This document shows positions 1-11,213 of a DNA stretch of 64,000 nt, in pieces. The notes under the pieces were generated by a model that worked only from the letters and a program-made list of their open reading frames with translations, did not search any database and was not told the DNA's origin. The DNA comes from Prunus persica (lineage: Eukaryota; Streptophyta; Magnoliopsida; Rosales; Rosaceae), in assembly GCF_000346465.2 (NCBI RefSeq), contig NC_034013.1, forward strand, positions 10,296,137-10,360,136. Reading direction: 5' to 3'. Within the stretch, counting starts at the first letter, position 1; each line of letters starts with the position of its first letter. The translations under genes were made by a program, and so were the position numbers.

Positions 1-563
1 GATCAGCGCTTGTGATAGCATTACGCATGCTAATACTGTTGTAAACCTTGTCAGTAAACCTTATCAAGTAACAATCATAAGTAGCTTGACTTTGTAAATC
101 TTATCAAATAACAATTAAAGTAGCTCGACTTTGGCGTAGCATAGCACCCACATAATAGAATGTCAAATGGAAGTCTCCTATTGTGTATAAGTCGGTAAAC
201 ATAGTTGGTTTTTGCAAGTCTTCCCCATACTGAATGGGCAGCAGCCTTAACTTATGGTGATAAAAGTTTGGCCAAAAGCTGCTCAGAACGGCAACACAAG
301 TCCAACAGAACAAGGAGGAAAATATCCATTTTGAAAGAAAAAAATAACATCTCATGTATATAACGGAAAGACATCCTCTGTACCAAATATACATATTACT
401 ACATATCTCCATGTACCAAGCAAACTAGAATATATCATGTGTTCTATGCATGTACATCAGCGAGGGTTCCCAACGAAACATATTATATAAAAGAAGAAAA
501 GAATCAGAGACAAGATGAACAAGTCAAGGTATGGAAGTTTGTAAAAAAGAGGAGGGCCATCTC
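1..563. other. Downstream flank of the rhomboid gene, no gene seen
   Basis: AT-rich sequence downstream of the minus-strand rhomboid stop codon. Open frames here show no recognisable protein. Part of it is probably the rhomboid 3' UTR, but no clear polyadenylation site was pinned down. Confidence 0.5.
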
Positions 564-2982
564 TCAGTTCCCACATTTCCATCTTGAGGTTGGCACACAG
601 CTTAGGTAATGGCACCAGCTGCAGTGCTTGTTTAAGTTCTCTCCTTTGAACAGCAACACCAATCCAGTAGTTAATCTGCATTTAACAAGAAAATTGAAAA
701 TTACTCATCTTGAAACAGTTTCATATGTGCTAATGTGTATACTTAAACTCATCCATGACAGTAGAAACGAAAAGGGATGAAAAAAAGACTGACACTACGG
801 TGATGGTCTCCGATTTGAACCAGATTAAAATGTAATGGATACTAAATCATGCAAAATTCAAATAATAAATTAGAATTCCAGCAACAAGCTTACCCAGCAA
901 TCAGTAAGGCAGAGGCAACCAACAAAAGAATATATTGATAAGGCTTGTGCTTAGATTTGACACGAGTGTCAGCTGGAAGATTCCGACTCTCCATCCATCC
1001 AAACTGAGGACGAAGGAGCAAAATGAAACCAAGGAGAAACCCAGCCAAGAATCCTCCGATGTGGGCGAAGTTGTCAACATGAGGAAGAATTCCAACTGCT
1101 AAGTTAATGGCGATAATGACTATAAGCGTCAACAGAGCTGCAGCCTGGAAGGGCAAGAGAAAAGCAAGAGTTAATGACAGTAAAACATTCCGATCTTAAT
1201 ACGAAATCATGACACAAATGCAAACATCAAATCCATTTAAAGAATATCAACTTCACTTTATAAAATTGGAAAATCGGTAGCAAACCTTGTTGGTGTATAT
1301 ACTCCAGTTAGTGAGAAGCTCCGATAACATAGCTCCCAGAAGTCCAAACAGAGCGCCAGAAGCACCAACAGAAATATTGCTCTGAATAAAAAGGGCTGAT
1401 AATATGCTCCCACCAAGTCCTGACAACAGGTAGATTATTCCCACGCGCACTGCCAAATCATTCAATCCAGAACTGATGTTAGAATGCAACAAAACCATCA
1501 TAAAAATATGTCAAAAGAAAAAACACTAATAATGAAATTGAACAAGGCTTAAAATATCTACACGGTTATCATCAGGAAACAAAACAATTATTTGAATTGC
1601 CTTTAATTCAATTTGAATGCACAAATGCGTCCAGCACAGTAAAGTGATGCTGGAGACTATAAATAAAAAAGGCCTCATACATAATTTAGAATAAATTCAA
1701 AAGAGTTGAATATAGAAAATTAAGAATGTTCCCATATCCGCACTCTTCTAAATGTAAAGAACAAAAGGCTCCCCTTTTAATATGCATAATCATGGAAGTC
1801 CTAAAATTGACCTCATTTTACTTAAAACCTCAATTCAAGGCATGGTAAGAAAAATGGCATACCAAACCCAAATTGCTGTTCTAGGCGTATGCCGATAAAG
1901 ATCAAGCTCAGCATGTTTGCAAGCAAATGAATGACACCGGCATGCAACCACATACAAGTGACAAGTCTCCATCCTTGATGCCCATGTACAACCTTGGACC
2001 ACTTCAGAGCTCCCAATTTTTCCAATCTGCAAAAGCAGGAAATATTTCTCAGATAATAAAAACCAAAAAGCGAAAAGGAAAGAGATATTATTTTCCCATC
2101 CAGACACACCTGGAAACCACTTTCATCCAAGTATAATAAGCAAAAATAAAGGAAACTTAAAAAATAAAGAAGCGAAAAAACAATCCAGTCTTTGAACTAT
2201 GGCTTTTTAATTTCCAGGATTCGACAGAATAACAAAACTTCCAAGCAGAATAACACAAATTGAAAAGGGTAAGAAAAAAAAAAAAACTAGTCCCACAAAT
2301 GCAATTAGAAAAAAACTCACACTTAGGATATCAATGAGTTAGAATCTCAGACCAACCTAGCATTATGAATTAGGATTGGAAGTTTAAAAACCCAAAAAGA
2401 ATAAACAACACAGGAAGAATCAGAAGAAAATCATGCACTTCAAACAATTCTATCAGCCTAAACTCAAGAGAGCATGCCCAATCAAAAACTGAAAAGGAAA
2501 AAATATCAAAACGAGATATTGAAGTATAATCATACAGCATTGGAAAAACAGTAAATTCTCAAATTGCACACAACCAAATAAGCAAACCGTATTTGCCCCA
2601 AAATCATAAACTTTACAATTACAAAGCAATCAAATTTCTCAAACCCAAATCCAAAAACCGAGAAAAATCTCTAAATTGAGAGATGGGTAAGTCAGAGAAC
2701 TCACGTGGAAGAAGATGGGCCAAATAGAGGGTTCTCCCGGAGAGGCTGAAATGAAAGCCGACCAAGAAACTTGGCTACACACTTGCCATCACTACCAGTA
2801 TTGTTCCTTGGACAGTTGTTGACAAACATAGCCACAATGAAGACAATAATATTGGCCACCACAAACATAGGAATCAACCAGGATGTCCATTGATGCTCCT
2901 GAGTTCCCACATAGTACTGGTTTGGGTTGTAACTGCTGTTGGCTCTGGGTTTTTCTGTTCCTGCTCGTTCTAGATCAGCCAT
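564..2982 (-). CDS. Rhomboid-like intramembrane serine protease
   Basis: Five exons on the minus strand (2982-2705, 2026-1863, 1449-1286, 1144-894, 675-564) join with GT-AG borders into 322 codons plus stop. The protein starts MADLERAG. A hydrophilic N-terminus is followed by a first membrane span (about residues 40-60). The rhomboid core then carries the [11 protein letters not shown] segment, the catalytic serine in VGASGALFG and the catalytic histidine in [12 protein letters not shown]. The C-terminus is the cysteine-rich tail typical of plant RBL1/RBL2-type proteins ([16 protein letters not shown]). The family cleaves transmembrane helices, mainly in Golgi or other endomembranes; the substrate is unknown here. 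An in-frame ATG at 3057 would add 25 residues, but the family normally starts near MADLE, so 2982 was chosen. The last exon is read in a different frame from the longest open frame in that stretch, and it was recovered only by splicing. The gene is probably an RBL2-type orthologue; the exact orthologue is inferred. Confidence 0.93.
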
Positions 2983-3269
2983 GGTTTGATTTTCTTTTTC
3001 TCTCTCTGTTTGTCTCTCAAGTCTCAAACTTTTTCTCTGTACAATGAGAAAGGCCAATGTTTTTTGGGTTGGTGTTTATATTGTGGAAGAAAAAAAATGG
3101 GAAGAGGGATTGAGAAGTGACTTGGAAGCGAGTAGAAGACGTGTTTTTGGATGAAGCAAAAGAAAATATGAGAGACTTGGAAGCAGAAGAGTTGGGTGGG
3201 CAAAGAAGGTTGTAGATTTAACAGTCGAACAAGTAATGTGAATAATGTTTAGGAGGAGAGAGTGTTTTG

Positions 3270-3304
<35 letters not shown>

Positions 3305-3954
3305 TTCTTGTATGTAGGATAGAGAGTGCTTTGTGCTGACTTGGCTTGTCTGTCATTTTATATATTTATATTACGCGGTGCTGTTAATATTCCTTAATTA
3401 ATAACGTTTAGCAGTTTCCGAATCACATTCACATTTGGTTTTTGTGAAATTACATCGTTATCCCTGCTTAAATCCTTATGCTTTAAAAAAAAAACCAGAG
3501 AGCATTTTTCAACAGAAAAAAGAAGAGAGTTAGGGCACATGGACCAGTTCTATACTTCTATGTGGAAGTTATGATCGGCTACTGTTTTTTTATTTTTTTA
3601 TTAGACATTTATGTTTGCAATTTCTTGTGATGTGGTTTGTTTTATGTAGTGTTGTTGAGGTTTTTTTTTTTTTTTTTTCCAGTTCGTTTTGTTGAATAAT
3701 TAAAAAAGAAAAATTAATATTATTTGTGTTTTTTTAAGCCGGCCATATCGAGCAAGATAAATTAATTCAACGCTTTAACTTCCTTTTTAATTACACAATC
3801 GAGCCATTCTTTAATTTGTTAATGCAATTCAGCCTAGTACAATTAACCTAAAATTAAAATAATCAAATTCAGATTAATTTTTCAATTCCAAACTTGTGAA
3901 GGGCAAAAAAAGCCAGCAGCCAAAGAGTATAACAAATTTGTCATTTTAATATTT
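2983..3954. other. Upstream region of the rhomboid gene, no other gene
   Basis: Probable 5' leader and promoter of the rhomboid gene. It contains a dinucleotide repeat at 3275-3302 and otherwise low-complexity AT-rich DNA with poly-A and poly-T runs. No coding sequence was recognised. Confidence 0.5.
3275..3302. repeat. (CT)n microsatellite
   Basis: About fourteen CT units, roughly 290 bases upstream of the rhomboid start codon. On the coding strand this is a GA repeat. Confidence 0.9.
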
Positions 3955-4830
3955 GAGGAATTCTAGCAACCTTTTCTTTTGGACCTTCTCTCTTCTCTTC
4001 ATGACATATGACATGTGTCACTTTCTTTCCACTTAAAACAATGTCATTAATACATTAGACAATGTATGTTTTGTTTCCCAAAATTACCCTTGTTAAATGC
4101 ATTGGACAAATTAACTTTTATTTCCACCTTGTTAAAAAATTAAAAGAGAATTTTAAAATCTTCCACAAAATTAACGTCAATTTTTCTTTTTATAATAAAA
4201 AAATTTCTGTTTGCTACTTTTTTTTTGTGAGGGAAGGAAGAATGGGTTTTGGGGTATGGATTGAAAGAGGAGAGTGAGAAGTACAGTGCACGGTGGGTTT
4301 TGGATTGGAAAGGAATGGTGATGATTGGGTAAGGATGGGGACTCTGAGAGAGAGAGGGAGAGGGGTATGGATTGAAGGAGGAGAGTGAGAAGCACAGTGC
4401 ACGGTGGGTTTTGGATGGGAAAGGAATGGTGATGATTGGGTAAGGATGGGGAGTCTCAGAGAGAGAGAGAGAGCGAGAGAGAGAGAGAGAGAGAGATGCT
4501 GTAATGGGTTTGGGTTTTCAATTTTTTTTCTGTTTCTTTTTATCTTTTAATCAATTAGAATGTTCATTAATTTTAAAAAATATTTATCTGTATTTTTAAA
4601 AAAAGTTTTTTAGGGAAGTATACATAGTTTTTATTTTCAAATTGAACTTTTAATGTTTATTTTTTAAATTTAATTGTTTATTTTTTAATAAGGGTAAATT
4701 TGGGAATAAAAGATATATTGTCTAATACATTAATATTATTGTTTTAAGTGTAGAGAAAATGACACATGTCATGAGAAAAAATGAGAATGTTCAAAAAAAA
4801 GAGTTTGAAAGAAGATTAGTAATATTCCCC
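3955..4830. mobile_element. Mutator-type MITE (876 bp) with long TIRs
   Basis: The element is flanked by a perfect 9-bp direct repeat, TTAATATTT, at 3946-3954 and 4831-4839. Its ends are inverted repeats of about 135 bp: the left arm beginning GAGGAATTCTAGC matches the reverse complement of the right arm ending TAATATTCCCC, including the shared blocks ACATGTGTCA and CACTTAAAACAAT. A 9-bp duplication with long terminal inverted repeats is the signature of Mutator-like elements. It has no transposase and is therefore non-autonomous. The interior holds a 111-bp tandem duplication and a GA repeat. Confidence 0.88.
4251..4480. repeat. Tandem duplication, 111-bp period, inside the MITE
   Basis: A unit starting GGGGTATGGATTGAA at 4251 recurs at 4362 with few differences. 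Both copies contain AGTGCACGGTGGGTTTTGGA. The second copy runs into a (GA)n stretch up to about 4496. Confidence 0.85.
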
Positions 4831-4839
4831 TTAATATTT

Positions 4840-7800
4840 TTTTAAATTAATTTCTCATTATCATGCCACCATCAAAATATTAAGTCCCAAAAACACGAGT
4901 GAAAGGATCATGCCTCCACGTGGCTTCAGAAGTAGAAATGCAGCACATCAAGATCGCACAATGGTTTGGGAGGACACATGACAATGACTCAGCACTTCTC
5001 CAAAATAAATAAAATAATGCTACTTTTATATCAGCTGATGTGACAAATGAATTAGACAACAACATTAATTAAAATTATTTAATATTTTTTTATTTTTATG
5101 ATCTACAATGATATTTTTAATATTTTAAATGTTTCATCATTCTTTATTTCTTACTTTATATATATAACTTAACACTTAAAAAAAATTATTAATAAAACTT
5201 TTTTATTTATTAAAAAATTCACTTCATTTAATTTAATTGATGTGGCATATGAATAGACATGCCACATCATATTATATAGAAATATAAGATAAAAATATAG
5301 TAAGTGTTGCATTACTCAAATAAATATATCCGAATAATACCTCGAATGGATTTTACCATTAAAGTAAAATTACAACAGACAAAATGATTTAAAAGGAAAA
5401 TTTCATATACAATTTGGGATGATGACCTTCTTTTTTAATTAACCTTTTACTTGATTGTATTGTAGCTCTAAATTTCATCATTTGGTTCTGCAAATTTGAT
5501 TTGACTAATCTTTCTTAAAAGGTAATAAAGCATAAGCTTCTTCATGATTCTCTATAAAGGCCACAAATTGGTGGGACTTTCTAAGCATGATTTAACAAAA
5601 CCTGAGTTTTGCATCCACCTGTCATATACCCATAAAGCCAAATTAGACTTAAATACGAGTGATCTAGTCACGTAATCGTATTAACCTAAGAATTTTTCAC
5701 ATAAGTCTGATTTGCTGTGCCACGAATAACATATATTCCAAGACAACACCCACCAGAACTTAGCTTTGGGTACACTAGAATCCTTCCTCAATTTGGAAAC
5801 TGATAATATATTCTTTGGTTCCAACACTCTTTGCAAAATCCAAAGCTTTTGGTTTTTTTTATGGTTTTCACTTTTGAAAAAACTGCTCGAATGTAGATAA
5901 AGTGGCTATAAAGTAAAAACGCATGCTTCTAATTGCTTGTGCCAAGGAAATCTTTGTAATCCTAGAGATTATGTTCTCAATTTTCATATGTACGGTATAT
6001 AATTCAAATTATTTTAAATTACTCTTATTTACAGGGAAAGAAATTGAATTCGAATATAAATAGATAAATACAATGTTTTGAATAACTGTCTTAATCCACA
6101 TCGGCTTGAGTATTGTGTTGTATTTATATTGTAATAAAAGTCAACTATACAAAATACAATTGTTCGGTTGTTGTCTTTTACTTTTATACATTACGTGATA
6201 TGAAAATATTGAACAAAGACTCATTCTGGTATATATTAAAATGAAAGGTTCACAATTTCAAGGCCAAATGACACTGCATGCATAAACGTTTGCTTCCTCT
6301 TTCTTTCGTTGTTTGGAGAACTTAGTCAACATGACAACAACATACCATCAAAGTGAAGTAAGAACAACCAACCTACCTGCCCCACAGAATGCGATTATAA
6401 AATCAAAATAAGCCAGCACTAAACATAACTTCAACAAATGGATTCACATCTTTAATCAATACACCCAACCCAAGTAACAAAAATTGAGTTTTCCATTTTA
6501 TTCGGTGCCGAGTTATATAAATAAAAGATAAAAATAAAAACCGAAAAATCTAAAATGAATCAATCTTGATTTATTTAGATTTGTATTTTTTATTAAGTTT
6601 TTTAGCGTCGATTTTGTGTTTACGTCTAAAATTACGTGGTTTGAACTATTTGGGTAATTTGGTGAGAAGTAGGCACGAAGTTTAGGTTGAGGTGGTGGAC
6701 AATGCATGAGCAAAGCTTACGCGTATGTATGATCCCTTTTGACACAAACAAGACAAAAGCTGGCAACACACAGCATGGTGTGACATTCTGGTTGTTGGGC
6801 TTCAAAGAGTTGAAGGTAGAGACAGTTGCTTAGAAGCTACATGCTCTCCTTTTTTGTCGCTGTTTTTTTTCTTTTGCCATCTGTGCATGCCATTCTTGTG
6901 TGTTTGTTCAGCTTGGCAAGTTATTATAATGATGTATTTAATTAAATAATTTAAAATACTTAATGGAGGAGGAGTATCAAAAGACTGCATGCTTAATTGA
7001 TTTAATTAGTATTTTACAGAATAAGAATGGTTCTTCCATGAGCCAAACATGAGATTTTTGAAGATGACCCTATTGGCCTATTTCAAGCTGCTAGCCTTTT
7101 GCTTCCATGGAAATTTAAACCTTAAGTTTGCTTTTCACCTAAGCTAAGGTTGTTGGCTCTGTTTAACCAACAAAATGACTTTCATTACATTGACAATCCT
7201 CTATACCCGCGTAAACAACTAGAAGAAAGAGCTAAATCACTCACTCACGAGAACGATTATGTTTAGCAAACTTGGTTTCCACAAAAACTTCAAACGGAAA
7301 AAAGTTTTTAACTTTCTGTGTGCAACTAAGCAAACCAAACCAAACCACTATTAGTATTTCTGCCAAAGGGTTGACCTTTATTGCATTTGTGTTTTGCCCC
7401 CTTTTGCTGATACTGCAAGATATAGCCGTTGCTTGCTGATATCAAATAATCAAATACTATTTGCCCTCCCACCAAGTATTTACAGCTTGCGCAATAAAAT
7501 AAAAGCACGAAGAAAAACAAACAGCTCATATGAGGGCTTTTAAATGCTCTAAAATTTCCTTTGACGTTCTCTCACATACTCTCCTCCTCTCTACTGGTAC
7601 AAGTCCAGAATGACAAGTGTGTAACTATTTCTCTACAGTTTTGGGGGGCATATTTTAATTTGTTCATGCTAAGTAATAGTTTAACATTTTCTGAAACTTG
7701 ATCACACGAGCAACAAGATTTGAGTGTCATTAAGCAACAGGATCCTTGTTCATGTGACGCAGAGATACGGGGTCAATTAAAGAAACCGCTTTGTATAACA

Positions 7801-8767
7801 CTCAGCCTCGTTTGGTTCTTAAGATTAGATTGGATAAGTCACTAAATCTAGTATAAATTTTTTTGCATCTAATATACAGGACTACATCAATTACTCATAC
7901 ACACGTAAGACACGCACCTTTATTGCAGGAAACTTTGTATCTCTTTAGTAATGTGACAAACAAATACATGAGATTATCGGTCTTCACCGATCTATGAACT
8001 TTAAACTAGAAGTCGATTGTGGCATCCGAAGTTACAAGCATAAGTTTATGCGTACAATCTGGATGAAACCTTATTTGAGACTGCTTGTCGAAAGACTAAA
8101 AGCGACTTTACGACAAGTTCAGAAAATCCTAGAAGTGCTTCAAAGTCTTGAAAGCGCACTTGATTTCAATTAAAAATACGGGACCTTAAACTGATTTGCT
8201 TCCATCTCATACGAAATAAACAATATTTAGCAAAATAATCAGGTGAAAAATACCAGCTCTCTGTACAAAACCTTGGATTTGTATTGCCCAAATTTCGAGA
8301 GAAACATAACTCATTTCACCTATTGGTCAATGGTCATGCTTGGTGTCCAATCCAACTTAATCCCAACCTTGGGTCTAATCCATGTTTTTAGACTACCAAA
8401 CATCCCACCATCCTTGACCAAAAAAAACAAAACATCCCACCATAAAATCCAAACCCACCAGACAAGTCCATTATCAAGTCATACTCAGAGGGTTTGTACA
8501 TACAAATTACCAAAACGAATGTCTAAAACGACTCAACTTTTCCAGGTTGACAAAACAAGTTTATCAGCTGTGAATAAAAGATATCTTTTTTCTGAACTCA
8601 AGGGCATTAAAATATAAACGATAAACTTTCACTAATGCAACAATATCCAAAATTGGAGTGGCCAACAATGCCAATTAATCCATACATCAAATCGAAACAA
8701 AAAATGTCGATCGTCTAGGCAAAATGGTAAGGAGAATAAATATTGAGGATGGGGGGAAGAAGAAAAC
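4840..8767. other. Long intergenic region without recognised genes
   Basis: Nearly 4 kb of AT-rich DNA. Short open frames on both strands have no family features. Around 5025-5325 there are two facing stretches with the ends TAATGC(A/T)AC and the block TGATGTGRCA, which suggests a degraded MITE. Nothing else could be supported. Confidence 0.5.
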
Positions 8768-9600
8768 TTATCGCTTTCCACCACCACCTCCAAGCTTAGG
8801 GGCTTTTGGGGCAGCAGCCTTGGGCACATTGCCCTTGGACTGACCCTTTGACTTGGACACCAATTCAGCCTTCTTTGCCTTCTTCTCATCCTTAGTCTTC
8901 TTAATCCTCTCCTTGATTTCACTGACAAACACGCATAAACACACATCCATCATTGATTTTATACAATACAAAATTGAGTTTATCAAATAACACAAAGTTG
9001 AGTTCGTGAAGTTGATCAAATACCCAAAATTGATTTTATCACGTTGATCAAATACCCCAAATTTGATGTTATCAAGTTGATCAAACAACCCAATCTACAT
9101 TTTATCATTGTTGATCAAATAACTCAATATAGATTTTATCACTGTTGATCAAATAAACAGCAGAGCATTACCGGAGAGCGGCCTCACGGGCGGCGTCGCG
9201 GACCTCGGGCTTCTCGGTCCTTCGCTTCTGAATAACTTCCAATGTGGCACCAACAATGGACCTCGAATAAGGCTTTTTGTTTGAGCGTCGCTTCTTCTTC
9301 ACAGCCTCAGCAGCAATGTCCTGAAATCACAAACACACACAAGAGCTTAGAATATTCAATCGATTCGAAACGAAACGCATCGTTTCGTGAATGTGTGTTT
9401 TGTGTAGGTACCTTCTTGTGCTGCTTACGGTACATGGCGGTCCAGGTGAGCTTGGAGGGCTTGAGGCGGTTGTGGAAGTACCTCTTGCATTTGGAGTTGG
9501 CGAAGAGGAAGACCTGAGAATCAGAGCGGATGAATCTGATTCCCTTTCCGGGGTAAATCTTGGCGCCACTGAAACGACAGAGCTCGGTCTTCAGAACCAT
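8768..9600 (-). CDS. RPL24: 60S ribosomal protein L24 (eL24)
   Basis: Three exons (9600-9412, 9320-9172, 8921-8768) join into 163 codons plus stop, the usual length of plant eL24. The N-terminal L24e domain starts [12 protein letters not shown] and includes [16 protein letters not shown] and the [11 protein letters not shown] segment at the end of exon 1. The middle part is a basic [20 protein letters not shown] stretch. The tail is lysine- and alanine-rich and ends in GGGGGKR. The protein is a structural component of the cytosolic large subunit at the subunit interface. In plants eL24 is also linked to reinitiation after upstream ORFs (Arabidopsis SHORT VALVE1). The upstream region carries a telo-box and two TGGGCC motifs, the standard arrangement for ribosomal protein genes. 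The second intron contains a 33-bp minisatellite. Confidence 0.97.
8965..9160. repeat. 33-bp minisatellite in RPL24 intron 2
   Basis: GTTGATCAAAYA recurs at 9011, 9043, 9076, 9110 and 9144, a period of 32-34 bp, each followed by a CCCAA/CTCAA block and a TTTTATCA-like block. A degenerate earlier unit lies near 8977. Each unit contains the palindrome TTGATCAA. Confidence 0.85.
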
Positions 9601-9697
9601 GGCTGCTCTGCTATGTGGTGGTCGAAGCTTCAAGCTCTGATGTCGCCGCCGCCGCCGCTGCTGCTCTGCAAAATCCCCGAGCCCTGTCCAGAGTCTA

Positions 9698-9706
9698 AAA
9701 CCCTAA
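9698..9706 (+). promoter_or_regulatory. Telo-box (AAACCCTAA) upstream of RPL24
   Basis: An exact telo-box about 100 bases upstream of the RPL24 start codon, probably in or near the 5' leader. Telo-boxes are common in plant ribosomal protein and translation gene promoters and act together with site II (TGGGCY) motifs. Confidence 0.75.
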
Positions 9707-9760
9707 TGCTTCGGCTACCAATTTAACTTCAACTGACTGACCAAAGGTCGCGCCTTTCTC

Positions 9761-9855
9761 TGGGCCAGAAAATGGCAACTAAAGATTGAGCGGGCTTTGG
9801 TTATTACAACTCTTATCGATTTCAAGCCCTAAAAGTGAAATTTTAGGTTTGGGCC
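9761..9855. promoter_or_regulatory. Two site II (TGGGCC) motifs upstream of RPL24
   Basis: TGGGCC occurs at 9761-9766 and again at 9850-9855, upstream of the telo-box relative to RPL24. Site II motifs are bound by TCP factors in growth-related plant genes, so the combination fits this gene. Binding itself is inferred. Confidence 0.6.
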
Positions 9856-11213
9856 TCATCGGTAAATCTATCTAGAGTTGTACGCATCCATGTTGTTAGC
9901 CCCGAGAAAATTTTGTAATCTTAGAAAAATGTTTTTGGATTTATTTTAATTTATTGGAAGTGCTAGAAAAATGTTTGGAATTTTTTTTAAAGGTTATTCG
10001 GAGAAATGGAGGTTAAAAATAGTACAAGCCCCATAGAATTTTTCGGGGAATTTTTTACCAATGATAATGATATTGACAAAATGCTATTTATTTGTATGAT
10101 AAAATTGGATTTTACTTTTTTAGGCTTGATTATTATAAATATAAATTGCTTTTGTTTTACTTTCTATAATAGTTTGATTTTGTCTCAAATGCAAGCTAGG
10201 GTGTAGATCCTTTAATAATAAATACATAAAATGATAAATAAACAAAAAAAAATCCTTCACACAAGACATAATGTTAAAATGGTCGAGTTCCTCTAGAATT
10301 GGACAAATCGGTCCAGTCAATGTTCGATAATGACATGAAATAACTCTTTATGCCACTGTTGGATAGTGACTCAACCAATTTATCTAATTTTTATGGGGTT
10401 GGACTATTTTGTCTTGGTGCCCTCCTATTTGTCCTTATATAGTAAAATCCCTAATAAATATTGGTTAAAATTTAATAATGTACAACAAAAAGAAAAGAGA
10501 AAATAAAGAATGAAAGCTTCGCAAATTGGTTATTTATTCATTAATGAAAGCTTCGAAAATTAATTATTTATTCATTTATATACAAAAAGATATTGAAAAA
10601 GGGAGAATCAAATCCATGGTCACTGTAAGCAAGTTTATGCGATCACTATGTTATTTATATGTTGTATTCACTAAAAAGTTTACGACGAATCACATATTGT
10701 TGTATTCAGAAGCTAATTTTGTTTTTTTGGCAAATTGTATTCAAAAGTTAATTAAATTATTGGAAATTATTTATCCACCGTACAGCGAAGCATTTAAGCG
10801 GTAAATCTCAACCGCCGAGTTGGCTTCCACTGAATCGACTCCACTCGCATCCCAAACCGCAAACAAATATTACCGCTGTTAACTGTAATTACCGAACGAA
10901 CCGTGTACGGTATGGTCAAATCAATTTACCTAGCCCTGGTCAAAGGAATCAAATTTATTAAGAAAAGAAAAGAAAGAAAAAAAGTAATTCCAATTCCAAA
11001 GCCTTGTCTGTATTCGAACGACATTATCGTCATCGTCGGCGTTGTCTTATCCAACCTTTTCCATGTTCTCACCGCCACAAAACCTCCGCCCATTTGACCA
11101 CAGGTTCCGCCAATACGCACCGTTTTGAAGATCTCTGCATGGGCTCACCGAGTTAAGGCATTCAATTCCACAATCTCGCTGAAAAATAAAAATTCCAATA
11201 CGAAATTCCCGAA
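9856..11213. other. Intergenic region between RPL24 and the RING gene
   Basis: The two genes are divergently transcribed from this region. It holds AT-rich spacer and, near 11030-11213, the probable leader of the RING gene. No recognisable coding sequence or element was found. Confidence 0.5.

Noticed and set aside
104..412. 102-codon open frame on the minus strand
   Set aside because: Hydrophobic, compositionally biased and without family features; it lies in the 3' flank of the rhomboid gene.
457..681. Open frame [16 protein letters not shown] on the minus strand
   Set aside because: Wrong frame over the true last exon of the rhomboid gene; splicing shows the real C-terminus in another frame.
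3000..3057. Upstream in-frame ATG for the rhomboid gene
   Set aside because: It would add a basic, non-conserved 25-residue stretch; the family starts near MADLE.
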